A stretch of DNA of 64,000 bases from Cyathus striatus (lineage: Eukaryota > Basidiomycota > Agaricomycetes > Agaricales > Nidulariaceae): assembly GCA_025738555.1 (NCBI GenBank), contig JAOVFP010000004.1, positions 5,456,001-5,520,000 on the forward strand. Reading direction: 5' to 3'. Under the pieces are notes generated by a model. It was not told the origin of the DNA. It did no database searches and saw nothing but the letters and a program-made list of their open reading frames with translations. Every line of letters starts with the position of its first letter. Position 1 is the first letter of the stretch. Shown in pieces: positions 44,605 to 55,506 of the stretch. The translations under genes and the position numbers were made by a program.

Positions 44605-45615
44605 GTAAGCGCTCGCAGGCGAACCTATAATCACCGCTATCAAAAGGGCAAAGGTAGGTGGCATCGGCAAGTCATACACATTGCAAGATTACGCCATACT
44701 AATACCACGTATATTATAGGACCAAAGACCCCGAGAAAAGGATGCTAGAGAATATGGTGGTTTCCATCTCCAGCTCCAGCTGTGGAGGCTCTAGGGACAC
44801 ACGCCGCACAAAACGAACTCTCAGCTTGTAACGACATGGCCTGCCTGCTACTACATGGGACGTTACTGTCTGCTCGTATTCTAACCAGTCGTTAGTCAAC
44901 AACAAGTAAGCAAGAATTCGTGATAAGTGCAACGCATATACCTCTTTTTTCTGATTCTTTTCATGTTCGAAAGCGGGTTATTTTCCCGACTCCTCCCCTT
45001 TTCAATCCCATTCGTAAGTATTCATCCACATTTGAACCTAGATCTTCTTCAGACCAATCGCATCCTTCAAGGTGATTTTCATTGCCGTATCGGAGATGGA
45101 GCTGAATGGGCCAAATGAACAACGGTGCAGCAGGCCTGGAGATGAGTTCAGAGTAGTGAACTTGATTGTTGTTGTCAACAGACGACGGGGAGTTGGAGCG
45201 GAACGTGAACCGACACAGGCCGAGTTACAATCACCAAAGTGTTCCCACGGCCTGCGCTCTCCAGGCTTGAGCGAACTCTCGGCAGAAGTACTTACCCGGA
45301 GTCCCGGACGACCGGTTTAATGGTAAAATTGAATCCACTTTACATATTGATGAGCATTGTAACCTCGCTTTGCTAATCTTTCCCAATTGCTATATATTGA
45401 CATTGCTAGTACGTTGACAGTTGCGCTTATTTGAGCGCAAGCTGCAACAACAAGTGCTGAAGCTTGTATGACTTTAGATGACATTGGAACGCTCTTTGCC
45501 AGGTGATATTGAGTTTAAGGGAGCATTGAGGTCAGAATAACTTGCACAAGACTCCTGAAAATAGCATCGATATTATCAACTGAGGATGATATGATGTTTG
45601 CAAGCTGGCACAAAA
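44605..45615. repeat. segmental duplication, copy B (CpG-retaining)
   Basis: Direct copy of 39995-41614, about 4 kb away. It keeps CpG sites that are TpG or CpA in copy A (for example CATCGGCAAG versus CATTGGCAAG, and CACGTATAT versus CACATATGT). It ends about 240 bp before the stop codon of the P450 gene. Confidence 0.75.
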
Positions 45616-45854
45616 ATGAGATAGGATATTGCTGCATCTTTGAGAGTTAAAATACGGAGCTCTGTTAAAAGACTTTCAAGCGACAAGACTACACTAAATT
45701 TACTAAATCGACCTAGATTTAAAAGATTGTGGAGTCTTCGGCCTTTTTGCGTACTTACGTGTATTTCATGTCTTTTTGGTCTTTCGAAAGACGCCTAAAC
45801 ACACAGGAAAGCTACGCATGTTTGAATCCTAATGTGAGACCTCCTGGCTTGTGC

Positions 45855-47864
45855 TCAAATGTGTTCCTCAAACTCTTCGGAGAACTTAGAACGTGGTATC
45901 ATATTGCATTTAAATTCCACTGGGTGCCTGATCACATGCAGCTCAGGATATATATCTGCATCCACTTATATGGAATGATTCTACTCACCTCATGACCCCC
46001 GATGTGAAGTCAACTGTTGGCATTTCTGTCTCCCCATTATAATTGGTGTAAGGAACAATTTTGAACCATCTGAGGAGGAACACAATTTCTAACCATAGAC
46101 TTGCTTCAGCGAAGTACCTCCCTGGACAGATTCTGTAAATAATTCCAGGTTAATAACAGTGTTGCCTTTTGCATGGGTACATACCGTCTTCCATATCCAA
46201 ATACATGCTCCCTCGGATCAGGCTGCGATTTTCCAGGAAGGAAACGATCTGGAAAGAATGTATCTGGTTCTGGGTAGGTGTCACCGTCGTAAAGTATAGA
46301 CCTGAAGATGTAGTTAGACCTAAATTTAAAGAATAAATAAATACTACTAGACTTTCCAGATGTTAGGCATCACTATTGTATTTCGAGGCAGCTTGTATTC
46401 TCCAATGGTATCCTCAGTTTTAAGGAAGTGTGGCAGCCCTTATGACAATTAGTATTTTCATCGAAGCTTAAATCATTCAGACCTACCGAAAGCACCCGGT
46501 GGCCCCCATCGATAACACTCTAGTAGTATGGATTCCACATATGGAAGTTTGCCTGAATTTCTATCATCCAGTGACGGAAGATACTCAAGAAGATCAATCT
46601 CATCCTGTGCCTTCTTTTGAGCGTCAGGATAGAGAACCATTGCAATTATGAAACTAAGAAGCAATGACGTTGAGGTTTCAACAGCGGCTAAGTTTCAAGG
46701 CCTTTTTCAATGGATGTTGGGCCAAATTATGTCATGGAAGTACAAACCTGAGTAAGCTGTTGCTGCGCCAGCCAGTGCCGCAGCAGATTTATCCTTATCG
46801 CCGGTGTACATATGCTCAGATAGAAATGCTTCCGACTGAGTATAACCCTAAACGTAATTCGTATTCAGACTAGTTCTCGGAATTGTAAAGGTAAACTTAC
46901 TTTATCATAAAACAGGTGCTGAATTTTGTCAATTGTATGGTTGGACAAATCGCGACCGGTCTTCGCTTGGGCCTTAAACCCCGAACCAGGAAGGAAACTT
47001 GGCCAGTACCGCACTATGTATTTCTCATGTTATTCTATTATAATATAATTCGAACATAATACTCACAGACAGGAAAGGTATTAACCAAATATGCTGCAGG
47101 GGAGCCGGCAAGGGATGTTGCCTCATGAAGTTCATTATTTAGTGCTACTAGATCTGCAGCTTCCTGTTCTTCCATGTCGAGGCCATAAAAACATCTCATA
47201 ACGATGCCTATATTCAAGCTGTATGGTGTTATTTCAGTTATAGGATAAGAAATAAGAACTATGCTGACCTTCGGCATTTCAGATGTATATCGTCGCATGA
47301 TTCACGTAAACTTCGTAAAAAATTAAATATCTGATTTAACCGGATGTCATTATAATGATCAAATGATGTTTCTCCAAACGACTTTGCGTAAAGAGTGCGA
47401 CAAGTCTTATGCATCGAATTTAATGGCATTAAACCAACATTCCATGATGTTAACCCCATCCTGGAAAAGCAAGCATTAGTTTCTTTTTCTTTTTTTCGCC
47501 AATAGAGAGCGTACATGTCAAGCATTGGAAATGTCGGTCGATTTGAATAAATGACACTCCGACCGTCCAGTAGCTTCTTCACCATTTTTGAGCTGTTAAG
47601 AAGTACGATGGTTTGATTGAAGACTTTTACTCCAACAATTTCCCCATATTGGCGTCTCCAGGTATCATAAGTTATCCATTCTCTGGAATTTGGCATTAGA
47701 AAAGCTGCTCCAATGACTGGAAGCCCACGGGGACCTGGAGGAAATCTCGTTTTCTCCTTCCTGAATACAAGACAAAAAATACTAGATATCAGTATAACAG
47801 TCACTATCTCGACAGCCGACAAAGTCGGTACCCCATAAGTCATGTAGTGAATGTTGCTAGACAT
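45855..47864 (-). CDS. cytochrome P450 monooxygenase, ten exons, one unresolved junction
   Basis: Membrane-anchored haem-thiolate monooxygenase. My exons are 47864-47515, 47460-47269, 47218-47067, 47013-46901, 46847-46748, 46687-46487, 46438-46353, 46301-46185, 46132-45989 and 45927-45855, about 509 residues. There is an N-terminal hydrophobic helix (VEIVTVILISSIFCLVF) followed by FPPGPRGLPVIG. The I-helix motif is AAVETSTS (Ala where Gly is usual, Glu for Asp), ExxR is in LLECYRWGPPG, then PDRFLPGK, haem loop FGYGRRICPGRYFAEA, and the end HPVEFKCNMIPRSKF. All junctions keep phase except exon 7 to 8: after PNIWK there is one base too many (AAA before GTCTAG at 46353) to reach RSILYDG in frame. 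Either the true donor escaped me or a one-base insertion has inactivated the gene. It resembles fungal CYPs of secondary or xenobiotic metabolism; the substrate cannot be told. Confidence 0.85.
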
Positions 47865-48988
47865 TTATCGGTTCAGAGCTCTGTCTAGAGAATCATATGT
47901 TCCCATACTTTTAAGTAACTCCAGGTATGACTAAGCCTCCGCACTGTATGGAGAAGGTATTCTACCTGCAGTGCACTGCAAAAAAAACATTACTATTTCG
48001 GCGATGGTTTGTACCAAATACGATAGCAGTGATCAGATCTTTGACTACAAAAAATTCCGAACCAACCCCAAGACAATTAAAAGCTCCCACGAAACACCAT
48101 GGGAAGTGAGAACGCCTTCGGACATGGAAGTGCCGCCTTTATTCGTCCATGCGCTGACACGCTCTTCATTGTTTGTATGTACTGTACTTATATTTAAACC
48201 AGTCTTCAGCCTTCATGAGACATTACACACGATCTCGGATTAAATTTAGCTCAGCATCAGGCAATCCAATGATATTTCAGAAGTTTTCTGATATCCAACT
48301 ATAAGTATACCTGTGAAAAAAGATACATATAGGTGTAATTCTTTATCATTAACATTGAGTTGGAGGCTGGAAGCTGGAACACGTCGCATCAACGTACTTA
48401 GCACTTCTGCACACTCTGGCCATCAGTAAATCAGTGAGAATCTCGCCAATAGTTATATGCCTCACAATCAGACGCTCAAATTACTCCAGCTCGGAAGCGA
48501 TTATGAAACATTAGGAGCCCTTCACAATTATAGTATGTCATCATAAGTGGCTCTCGAAAATATAGGGTGCTCACAACTGCCCATCACTGTTATATTAAGA
48601 TCATTATGTATCACAACACGCTAAAATTAACATCATAACATCAGGATCGTGCTATAATGAGCAGTACATTAACATGATTACATCTGAGCATCATATTATT
48701 CTAAGATTTGGATTATAATTGTCCAAAATACATGCCGGTACTCAGGCTGTCAAATTATTTGCCTGAATAATTACACAAATTACTGTTGCCATGTAGCCTG
48801 TCCTGATTGATTTTCAAGCATTCTGATGATCAAACAAATCGAGTGCAGTAAGCCTATTATATCTTCGAGATCGTCATTGATATGCAGTATTTCTCATCAC
48901 GCAAATATGTATGCTAAATTTACATATGCATTCCCTCGCAACTGCAAGTATGTACTTTGAACTTTGAAGATGTGAACGGCCTAAAGCA
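47865..48988. other. no gene recognised
   Basis: Upstream region of the P450 followed by AT-rich DNA. The frames at 47927-48109 and 47971-48243 overlap and show no motif. Confidence 0.4.
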
Positions 48989-49207
48989 TCAGTTATGCAT
49001 GACATTACCGACTCCAAATTTACCGAGAGTTTCGAAAGGTGTGACAGTACGTGCAGGCTCCGAGCCCCACTTTTTAGCTCCATGACCAGTGTATTTGTAA
49101 GCGTACTCCACATCAAAAAGCATATAAGCAGGCAGGATTCGAGGTGCATTGAAAGGACTAGCAACCCAGCCATAGTCCCGACTTGAAAACTTGGTAAGTA
49201 CCTTCAA
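48989..49207 (-). CDS. possible exon, unknown protein
   Basis: An open frame on - reads FSSRDYGWVASPFNAPRILP, then AYMLFDVEYAYKYTGHGAKK and WGSEPARTVTPFETLGKFG, and stops at 48989. It has a composition and Trp/Tyr/Gly pattern unlike the random frames nearby, and a possible acceptor lies just upstream (CTTACCAAG at ~49197). I do not recognise the family and could not find a convincing start or preceding exon. It could be the last exon of a broken gene. Confidence 0.25.
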   Translation of the reverse strand: MKVLTKFSSRDYGWVASPFNAPRILPAYMLFDVEYAYKYTGHGAKKWGSEPARTVTPFETLGKFGVGNVMHN

Positions 49208-50348
49208 TAGGTACGTAATCCCTTTATTCTTCTTATGTCTACCAGTTGTCTACCAGCGTGATGTAAGTTGGATGTAAGTTACTTATGTAAACTGCACTAG
49301 TAATTACTACTACTGTTGTTACATACTTAAATTACAATGCTTGTATATAGTAGTTAAATAATAAATAAAATCAGATGTTATACTACAATACTAATCACTA
49401 CATATTGTTGTTATAAATCGTGATTGCTATGTGTGAATCTCTTACCATTGCAAAGTGCATTTAACTATGTAGCAATGTTATAATATACTCCATATCTTAC
49501 TGGGTGTTGTGAATAAAATACAACCACAGATTAGATTATAATACACCACCCAGAATTATTAAGTTAGGGATAACTCAAGATTCGTTACGATTGGTTATGA
49601 TGTGATTATGAGATTGTGGTGCATCATGTTAAATGTGGCACATTACGATGGGTTATAGCTGCTTGCGAGTTGCTCCAAAATTTAGTGATGTGCCCTGCTC
49701 TCCCCGCCCTGACGTTTCCAAAAATAACATTTGCTCTCACGGTTGGCTGTCACGTGCATGTGAGAAAAATCTCAACGCTGCCGCATCTGACACTGATAGT
49801 GCCAGTGACAGTGACATCAACGAAAAACGAACAGGATTGTTTGACCTCGCTCGGAGGGAATTACTATTAGTGTTGTCGCCTTCTAGCTCAATAGTTGCTG
49901 AGACGAGTAACTGAGCCAATAATGAGCTGAGATGAGCGAGTTTTCACTAAAGCCATCGTCCCATCCAAGCCAGAACAAAGAATATCAAGCAACATGCCGT
50001 TCTATCTTAGTTGTTTTGATGGTTACTGAATCAGTGATCGCAGTACGCTCCAATAAGCCCACAACGAGATATGTAATAACATGACAATAATCGGTATCAT
50101 TTCTTGCACCTTAGTCATTTCGTATCTATTAAGTTCAGCATCTGATGCTACAGCGACGTATAATGATACACGTGTACAAGGCCATGTACTGTGACTTTTC
50201 AAAATCCATATATACTTTACCATGTGAACAATATTGGTTCTTCCTCTATACTCATCTCGATCCTATCATAAATGTATAGTACCAAAACCAACCCTGAAGT
50301 GTGGTTTAGTGCGTACCACTGTATTACAACTTATGCAGAAACTGACTT
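49208..50348. other. no gene recognised
   Basis: AT-rich intergenic DNA at 49250-49620, then ordinary sequence. The overlapping frames at 49616-49919 occur on three frames without motifs. The upstream region of the SDR gene lies at the right end. Confidence 0.35.
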
Positions 50349-51345
50349 ATGCTCTGGTATTTAGTTACCGGATCCTCCGGTGGACTTGGACTTGCTGTGC
50401 TCAAACATGTACTCTCTAAGGGAGATAACGCGGTAGCCACGCTGCGCAAACCAGAAGCAATTCTCGACTTGGCCTCAAAGTACCCCATATCACAATTGTT
50501 AATCGTGCAAGTGGATGTAAAGAAGGTGGAAGAAATACTTTCTGCATTCAAAGCTGCTGAAGAAAAGTTCGGTCGTGTTGACGTCGTGTACAATAATGCA
50601 GGATATGGTACTTTAGCTGAGATCGAAGGGACCCCAATTGATGTCTCTCGCGATATATTCGAAGTCAACTTCTGGGGGGCTACAAACGTTTCAAGAGAGG
50701 CCGTTAGGTTCTTCCGCGATGTTAATAAGCCTTCAGGAGGTCGTCTACTTCAGGCGTCCTCCATGGGTGGAATAGCACCCGCACCCGGACTTGGATATGG
50801 TTGTGCAAGGTATGTTGAGTTTACTTATTAGTTGCGAGGCATTCGTACATTACTTAATTTTATTTCGAAAGCAAATTTGGTAAGCTGTAAGCAAATTCAG
50901 ATACAGCTTGCTGACTTTTAGTACAGCACTGGAAGGTTTCAGTGAAGCGCTTTCACATGAACTCCTCCCTTCTTGGAATATTAAAGTAAGATAGTACATT
51001 CTGTTCAGTATCGTGAGAAAAATCACATACACATTTCATCGTTAGGTCATCATTCTTGAATTTGGGTGCTTTTGCACACAAGCGGTAAAGCTACCCATCG
51101 TACCGTTACATCCGCTATACAATGGAAGTAATAGCAACACTATACGGGATTTCTTTGCGGGGCCTATGGAAAATATCGCAGATGCCGACAATGGAGCTAA
51201 AGAAATATATAAAATTGCGGGCGATAAAAATGCCCCTTTGCATATTCCTCTTGGATTCGACGCTATCTCTGCAGTTAACAAGAAGATAGAGGCTATTAAA
51301 GAAGATGTGGCGAACTCAGAGAAATGGTCTATTGATTTAGAGTAG
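50349..51345 (+). CDS. short-chain dehydrogenase/reductase with an altered catalytic motif
   Basis: NAD(P)-binding Rossmann-fold oxidoreductase, classical SDR type. Three exons, 50349-50809, 50922-50985 and 51046-51345, give 274 residues with no stop. Seen: cofactor motif TGSSGGLG near the N-terminus, VDVVYNNAGYG (NNAG) near residue 80, and catalytic Ser region GRLLQASSMGGIAPAPGLGY. After the Tyr the usual Y-x-x-x-K is Y-G-C-A-S, because the first intron splits an AG|T codon there, followed by TALEGFSEALSHELLP. With AG as the first two bases, only Ser or Arg can be encoded, so the catalytic Lys appears to be absent. The start MLWYLVTGSS fits the family's short N-terminus. It lies 2.5 kb from the divergently oriented P450, a possible metabolic pair. 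Confidence 0.85.
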
Positions 51346-51639
51346 CTAATGAACAAGCAGCTTGTAGAGCAGGCATTCTGCCTGTACCGTAAAATCAGCC
51401 TCGTGTCGGTTTTTATTAGTTCTCTCGTTTACATCGTTCTGTACCTATTTAAGTACAGTACTTTTCATTCGTTGAATATTAGGTTCTTTTCCTCCCTTCT
51501 TTCATTTCTCAATGAACCTCACTAGGACCTGAGGATAGACGGATGTGCTATCCACTCGCGCATTCTTTGTCAAGAATCCCTTCAACCCGGAATATTCTTC
51601 CACAAGCTTATTCTTGTGTGGGGTTGTGTATATAAACGG
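51346..51639. other. downstream region of the SDR gene
   Basis: Presumed 3' untranslated and intergenic sequence. No feature recognised. Confidence 0.35.
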
Positions 51640-51970
51640 GCTGCTAACTTTTTGAGTTCCAGTTAAGTTTTTCGAGTTAAAGTTAAGTTACACTTCAGTT
51701 ATAGTCGAGTTCCACTTTTGAGCTCGCTTAACTTTTTCGAGTCAAAGTTAAGTTACCTCAACTGGCCATTTTCTTATTTCAAGTGGACTCGAGTTTCCCA
51801 CTTTTTTATTTTGGTGAAAGTTGAGTTCCCTCGAGTGGACTTAAGTTCCTTGCTTATTTTTTTTTGGTGAAAGTCGAGTTCCCTTGAGTCAACTTAAGTT
51901 CCTGTCTTATTTTTTTTTGAATGAAAGTTGAGTTCCCTTTAATTATTTCGAGTCAAAATTAAGTTCTGAT
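51640..51970. repeat. short-word island, word CGAGTT / AACTTAAG
   Basis: TTCGAGTTAAAGTTAAGTT, TCGAGTTCCAC, AACTTTTTCGAGTCAAAG and GAAAGT(T/C)GAGTTCCCT words recur. The right part (51790-51960) has about 2.5 tandem units of ~62 bp, each with a run of T, GGTGAAAGT and GAGTTCCC. Unlike the other islands it sits in CpG-normal DNA. Confidence 0.65.
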
Positions 51971-53977
51971 ACGACTAACTTTTAGATGTACTTTATTATG
52001 TCAGTAGTAGCACCACCAACATAAAACAGGTAATTACATTAGTTATATTCCCACTACCTTTTAAGGTAGTTGGGTTATAGGGACATCTCGATTTCCCTAT
52101 AAGGCGATTTACAGGTTCGTGAACGGGATCTCAACCTGATTAGCTGGAGCCTTGTGACTGTCTTGTGACCGCTGACGAATTTCGCTCGTCTCAGATCCTT
52201 TCGCCCCCTGTCATCATCTCCTTGTTTTTGTCTTTCCCGCTTACTTTGCCACTCAGCGTTCAATCTTTCCCTTGTCATTAACGTCACCATGTTTTCTGTC
52301 TTTTACGTTTTCTAGGCAGTTTATAATTTCTAGTCACGTCATCAAATCATACTCGCTCCTCACACTGACACCTGTGCCGTCAGAACGTTGCTGGTACTGG
52401 CATGGTTGCCCAACGACGGTCTCGACGCTCCCAACTTTCGCATCCGATTCTTTGATGAGACTGATGAGTGCCCACGATCTCAACTGGTGCAACTGGAGGG
52501 GCACTATTACGGATGTCTTTTCCCACATTGCATGTATGTTACGAAGGTACGTGTCTCCATGATCCTACCGCTACCTTTCCGTATCTTCCTTCTCTCCATT
52601 TACCCCTCTTCCGTCCACGCCTCCTCCCTCGCCTTACCCACCTTCCATCCACCTCCCCTCGTATCTCTCCTCTTTCTTCCTTCTTCTCTTTTTGTTCTTC
52701 TCTTCTTCTTTCTCTTCTTACTTCGTCTTCTTCTCTTTCCTCTTTTCTTCTTTCTTCAATTTCTTTTCTCTTCTTCGTTTCTCTTTCCTGTCCTTACCCA
52801 CCTTCCGTTATCCAGAAATTCAGCCACATCAACGGAATAGACCTCAGGAAAAGGAACACAAGAACATTGGGGTACATATCCCTCCCCCTCTCTCCCAATG
52901 GGCAGTGCTAGCATCCACTCGGACACATTGCATGTAAGGACCCTCTCCCGAGATCCGAAACACCTCCAACCCGCCCTACAGGCAGCACCTCGTTCTTCGG
53001 TGCACAAAAACACGTTCCCACCGCAGACGACATCGGTACACCAGGACGTCTTGCAGGTCTCCTTCCCACCCATCACTTGGTAGCTATTCGTGGTGGACTA
53101 CTCTTACATCGCTGCCATATCAGGCCTCTGCTAATCCCTGCTCTGCAGTTAAAACGCTACATGAAGGCATTGTCAGTGTTTCACCAGACCTCTACGTTGG
53201 CTATACTCCTTTGGTGTGAGAGTTCTTGATTGGCCGAAGCTCAAGTTACTAACTTGCACTAGGCCAACTAGTGGACAATGAGCACACTGATACGAAGCGT
53301 CACGGGTGGCTGACACCAGCGTTTGAATAATGGGTGCGTTAACGATTGCAGTCGTCCCAACTCAATTCATTGACCGATCAAAACGGGGCTCGAGGGAGAA
53401 ATAGAGCTGAGGTTCCTAGCCCTCCTTTCTCCGGTCCTGTTGCACATCGTCGTTTCCACTAACATTGTCTCTTCCTCCAGCAACTGTACTTGTGCCGTGT
53501 TCTGTATCGGTTTATTGTGATACGCCTTTTAATTACCCACCCATCCCGTACCACAACATCATATTCATTATCTTTCCTAGCTATTTGCTATTTCGCTATT
53601 TCTTTACCTACATCTCTCACTGCCTTTCCTTCTAACTTACTCACTTATCCTTTATACTATCTTTCTCTTCATGTGTCTGCTCTTTTCTCGATACATGCGC
53701 GAATATATGCATTAGGCGGTGTTGAGGCGCATCATGTCATCGATGTTGCCTCCCCACGTTCCAGCCGTTCACCTTCAGCAATGTGATGTCTTCCATCCCC
53801 CAATTTTCATTCTCATTGGTGGCAGTACATGATGTCGGTCAATATGTCTCTACTCGGAGCCTCCCCTGCTCTCCGAAAAATTTCGACACGTTTTTCAGGG
53901 AGTAGACTGAGAAGTCTTCCCTTTCCTTCGAGATGGAAATATGTATGCCGTTACATTGCTGCTCGAAACGTCGAGTC
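51971..53977. other. no gene recognised; long pyrimidine tract
   Basis: Frames at 52272-52562 and 52388-52840 overlap each other and a strongly pyrimidine-rich tract on + (about 52565-52810, long CTTCTT and TCTCC runs), so they are not called. The frame at 53490-53786 is hydrophobic but lacks a motif. The right end carries the target site of the transposon at 53978. Confidence 0.35.
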
Positions 53978-55506
53978 AGGACCCCCTTTAATGCCTGCTA
54001 AGGCCGTTTGACTTTCCAGACAAATTTGGGCGAAATTTTGGGGTTAGGCCGTTTGTTTTCCAGACAAAAGTGACCAAATTAGAGGGTTAGGCTGTTGTAA
54101 ATTTCCAGACAAAGGTCAGTATAGTGGCTAAGGCCATTTGAATTTAGCAGACAATATAGGCCAGTTGCTACTGAGAAAAATTTGAGAATATTAAGTACTG
54201 GCTGAGAAATCTGAACGTGCCTTGACCATCCGGCTACTATTTCTATAGTCAAGCATTTGATAATATTATCAACGATGAAGCAGAGGAACAGGCTTTTTTG
54301 GAACAGTATGCCCTCTTGCAGAATAATGTTCTACTACCCAGTCTTAAACTACTGGATGAGCACACTAAACCTCTGGGATTAGGCAACATTAGACTTAGTA
54401 ATATTGATTTTTCACCGCTAGTAGAGATTAGGCGGTATCATCAAACACGACAAGCTACTCTTGGAGTCTGAACGTCGAGCAAAAAGAATAGCAGAAATGA
54501 TTCCACACCATGGCAGGAGGTTATATGAGAACTACATGCTGTTCTGCATGAATATCGTGAAGGAGGTTCAAGTGGAGGAGCGGAACGACTTGCACGCTGG
54601 AGAAGCAATACAACTGAATTAAGAAGTAGGAATGTTGCCAAGGCTGCAGCTAAACGTGTATGTCTCTTCTTGCTCATTGATTAATGTACCTCTGATTCCA
54701 AGTCATTTGTTACACATAGGAATTGACTCAGAGGTTCAATATTTTCCAGAAGGCCGATGTACCAAGACTTGAAGATATTCAAATGGCACGGGTTACTTTA
54801 CTTAGACCACTGAAAACTGGACATTACGGTATGGTTTTTACAGAATGAGGAATTATGGTGGCCCAAGGTAAATGTTTGACTTATGCTTCTGCTACAATGC
54901 ATTTACTCATTCTACTTATAGTCATCTCCCTTTACTCAAAAGGAGGTAATATGGAAAACATGATTCAATTGCAGAGGCATCCAATATCTGTACTGTTTCA
55001 TACATGGCAGTGCAGATCTTTGAGCAAATGAACTTATCTCAGTTCTGTGTTATTCCAGAAGCAACATCTCTACTTCAAACTAAACAGTTTGCGCTGTTGC
55101 CCTCTTCAGCTTTTTTAATCACTCTTTCATCACTTCCAACAGTTGCGGAGCGATCACTGGAACTTTCTCAGGAAGATACTTAGTGCTTTAGTGAGATTAA
55201 AAGATCTTTCCCGGTTTTTGTAGAGGCGGTAAAAGAATTCAAAAAAGGAGTAAGGCTGCTGTCAGCGTAGATAATGATGTTTAAGCTACTCCCACTGCGA
55301 TTATACACACTACGAAAATTCAGGCACACTTTTTAATGCTAAAAAGGCCGTTTTAAATTTTCCAGACAAATTTGAACATAAAATAGGCCGTTTTAAGTGT
55401 CCAGACAAATTTTGGAAAAGTGCTCCAATGCCGTTTTTTTCCAGACAAATCCCACCCCAAATCGACTTTTTTTCAAACGGCCCTAATAGGCATTAAGGGG
55501 GGTCCT
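53978..55506 (+). mobile_element. 1.5-kb DNA transposon with 8-bp target duplication
   Basis: The element starts AGGACCCCC and ends GGGGGGTCCT. The ~34-bp terminal repeats (53978-54011 and the complement of 55473-55506) differ at a few positions. It is flanked by GTCGAGTC at 53970-53977 and 55507-55514, a perfect 8-bp duplication, the size usual for hAT elements. Subterminal motifs GGCCGTTT...TTCCAGACAAA occur three to four times at the left (54002-54155) and three times at the right (55345-55450), all in the same orientation rather than inverted. Confidence 0.85.
54240..55245 (+). pseudogene. decayed gene inside the transposon, function unknown
   Basis: Several frames on + carry sensible protein in succession: EEQAFLEQYALLQNN, LLDEHTKPLGLGNIRLSNID and FSPLVEIRRYHQTRQATLGV, RAKRIAEMIPHHGRRLYENY, then after a frame change SGGAERLARWRSNTTELRSR with NVAKAAAKR, and KADVPRLEDIQMARVTLL near 54750. 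Stops and frame changes break it at least four times. I recall proteins with RLSNIDF and GRRLYENY-like motifs as common hypothetical proteins in agaricomycete genomes, but know no activity, so I cannot say whether this was the transposase. Confidence 0.5.

Noticed and set aside
52388..52911. Gene on + with a 147-150 codon frame
   Set aside because: Two overlapping frames are both open because of the pyrimidine tract, and neither shows a family motif or consistent splice sites.
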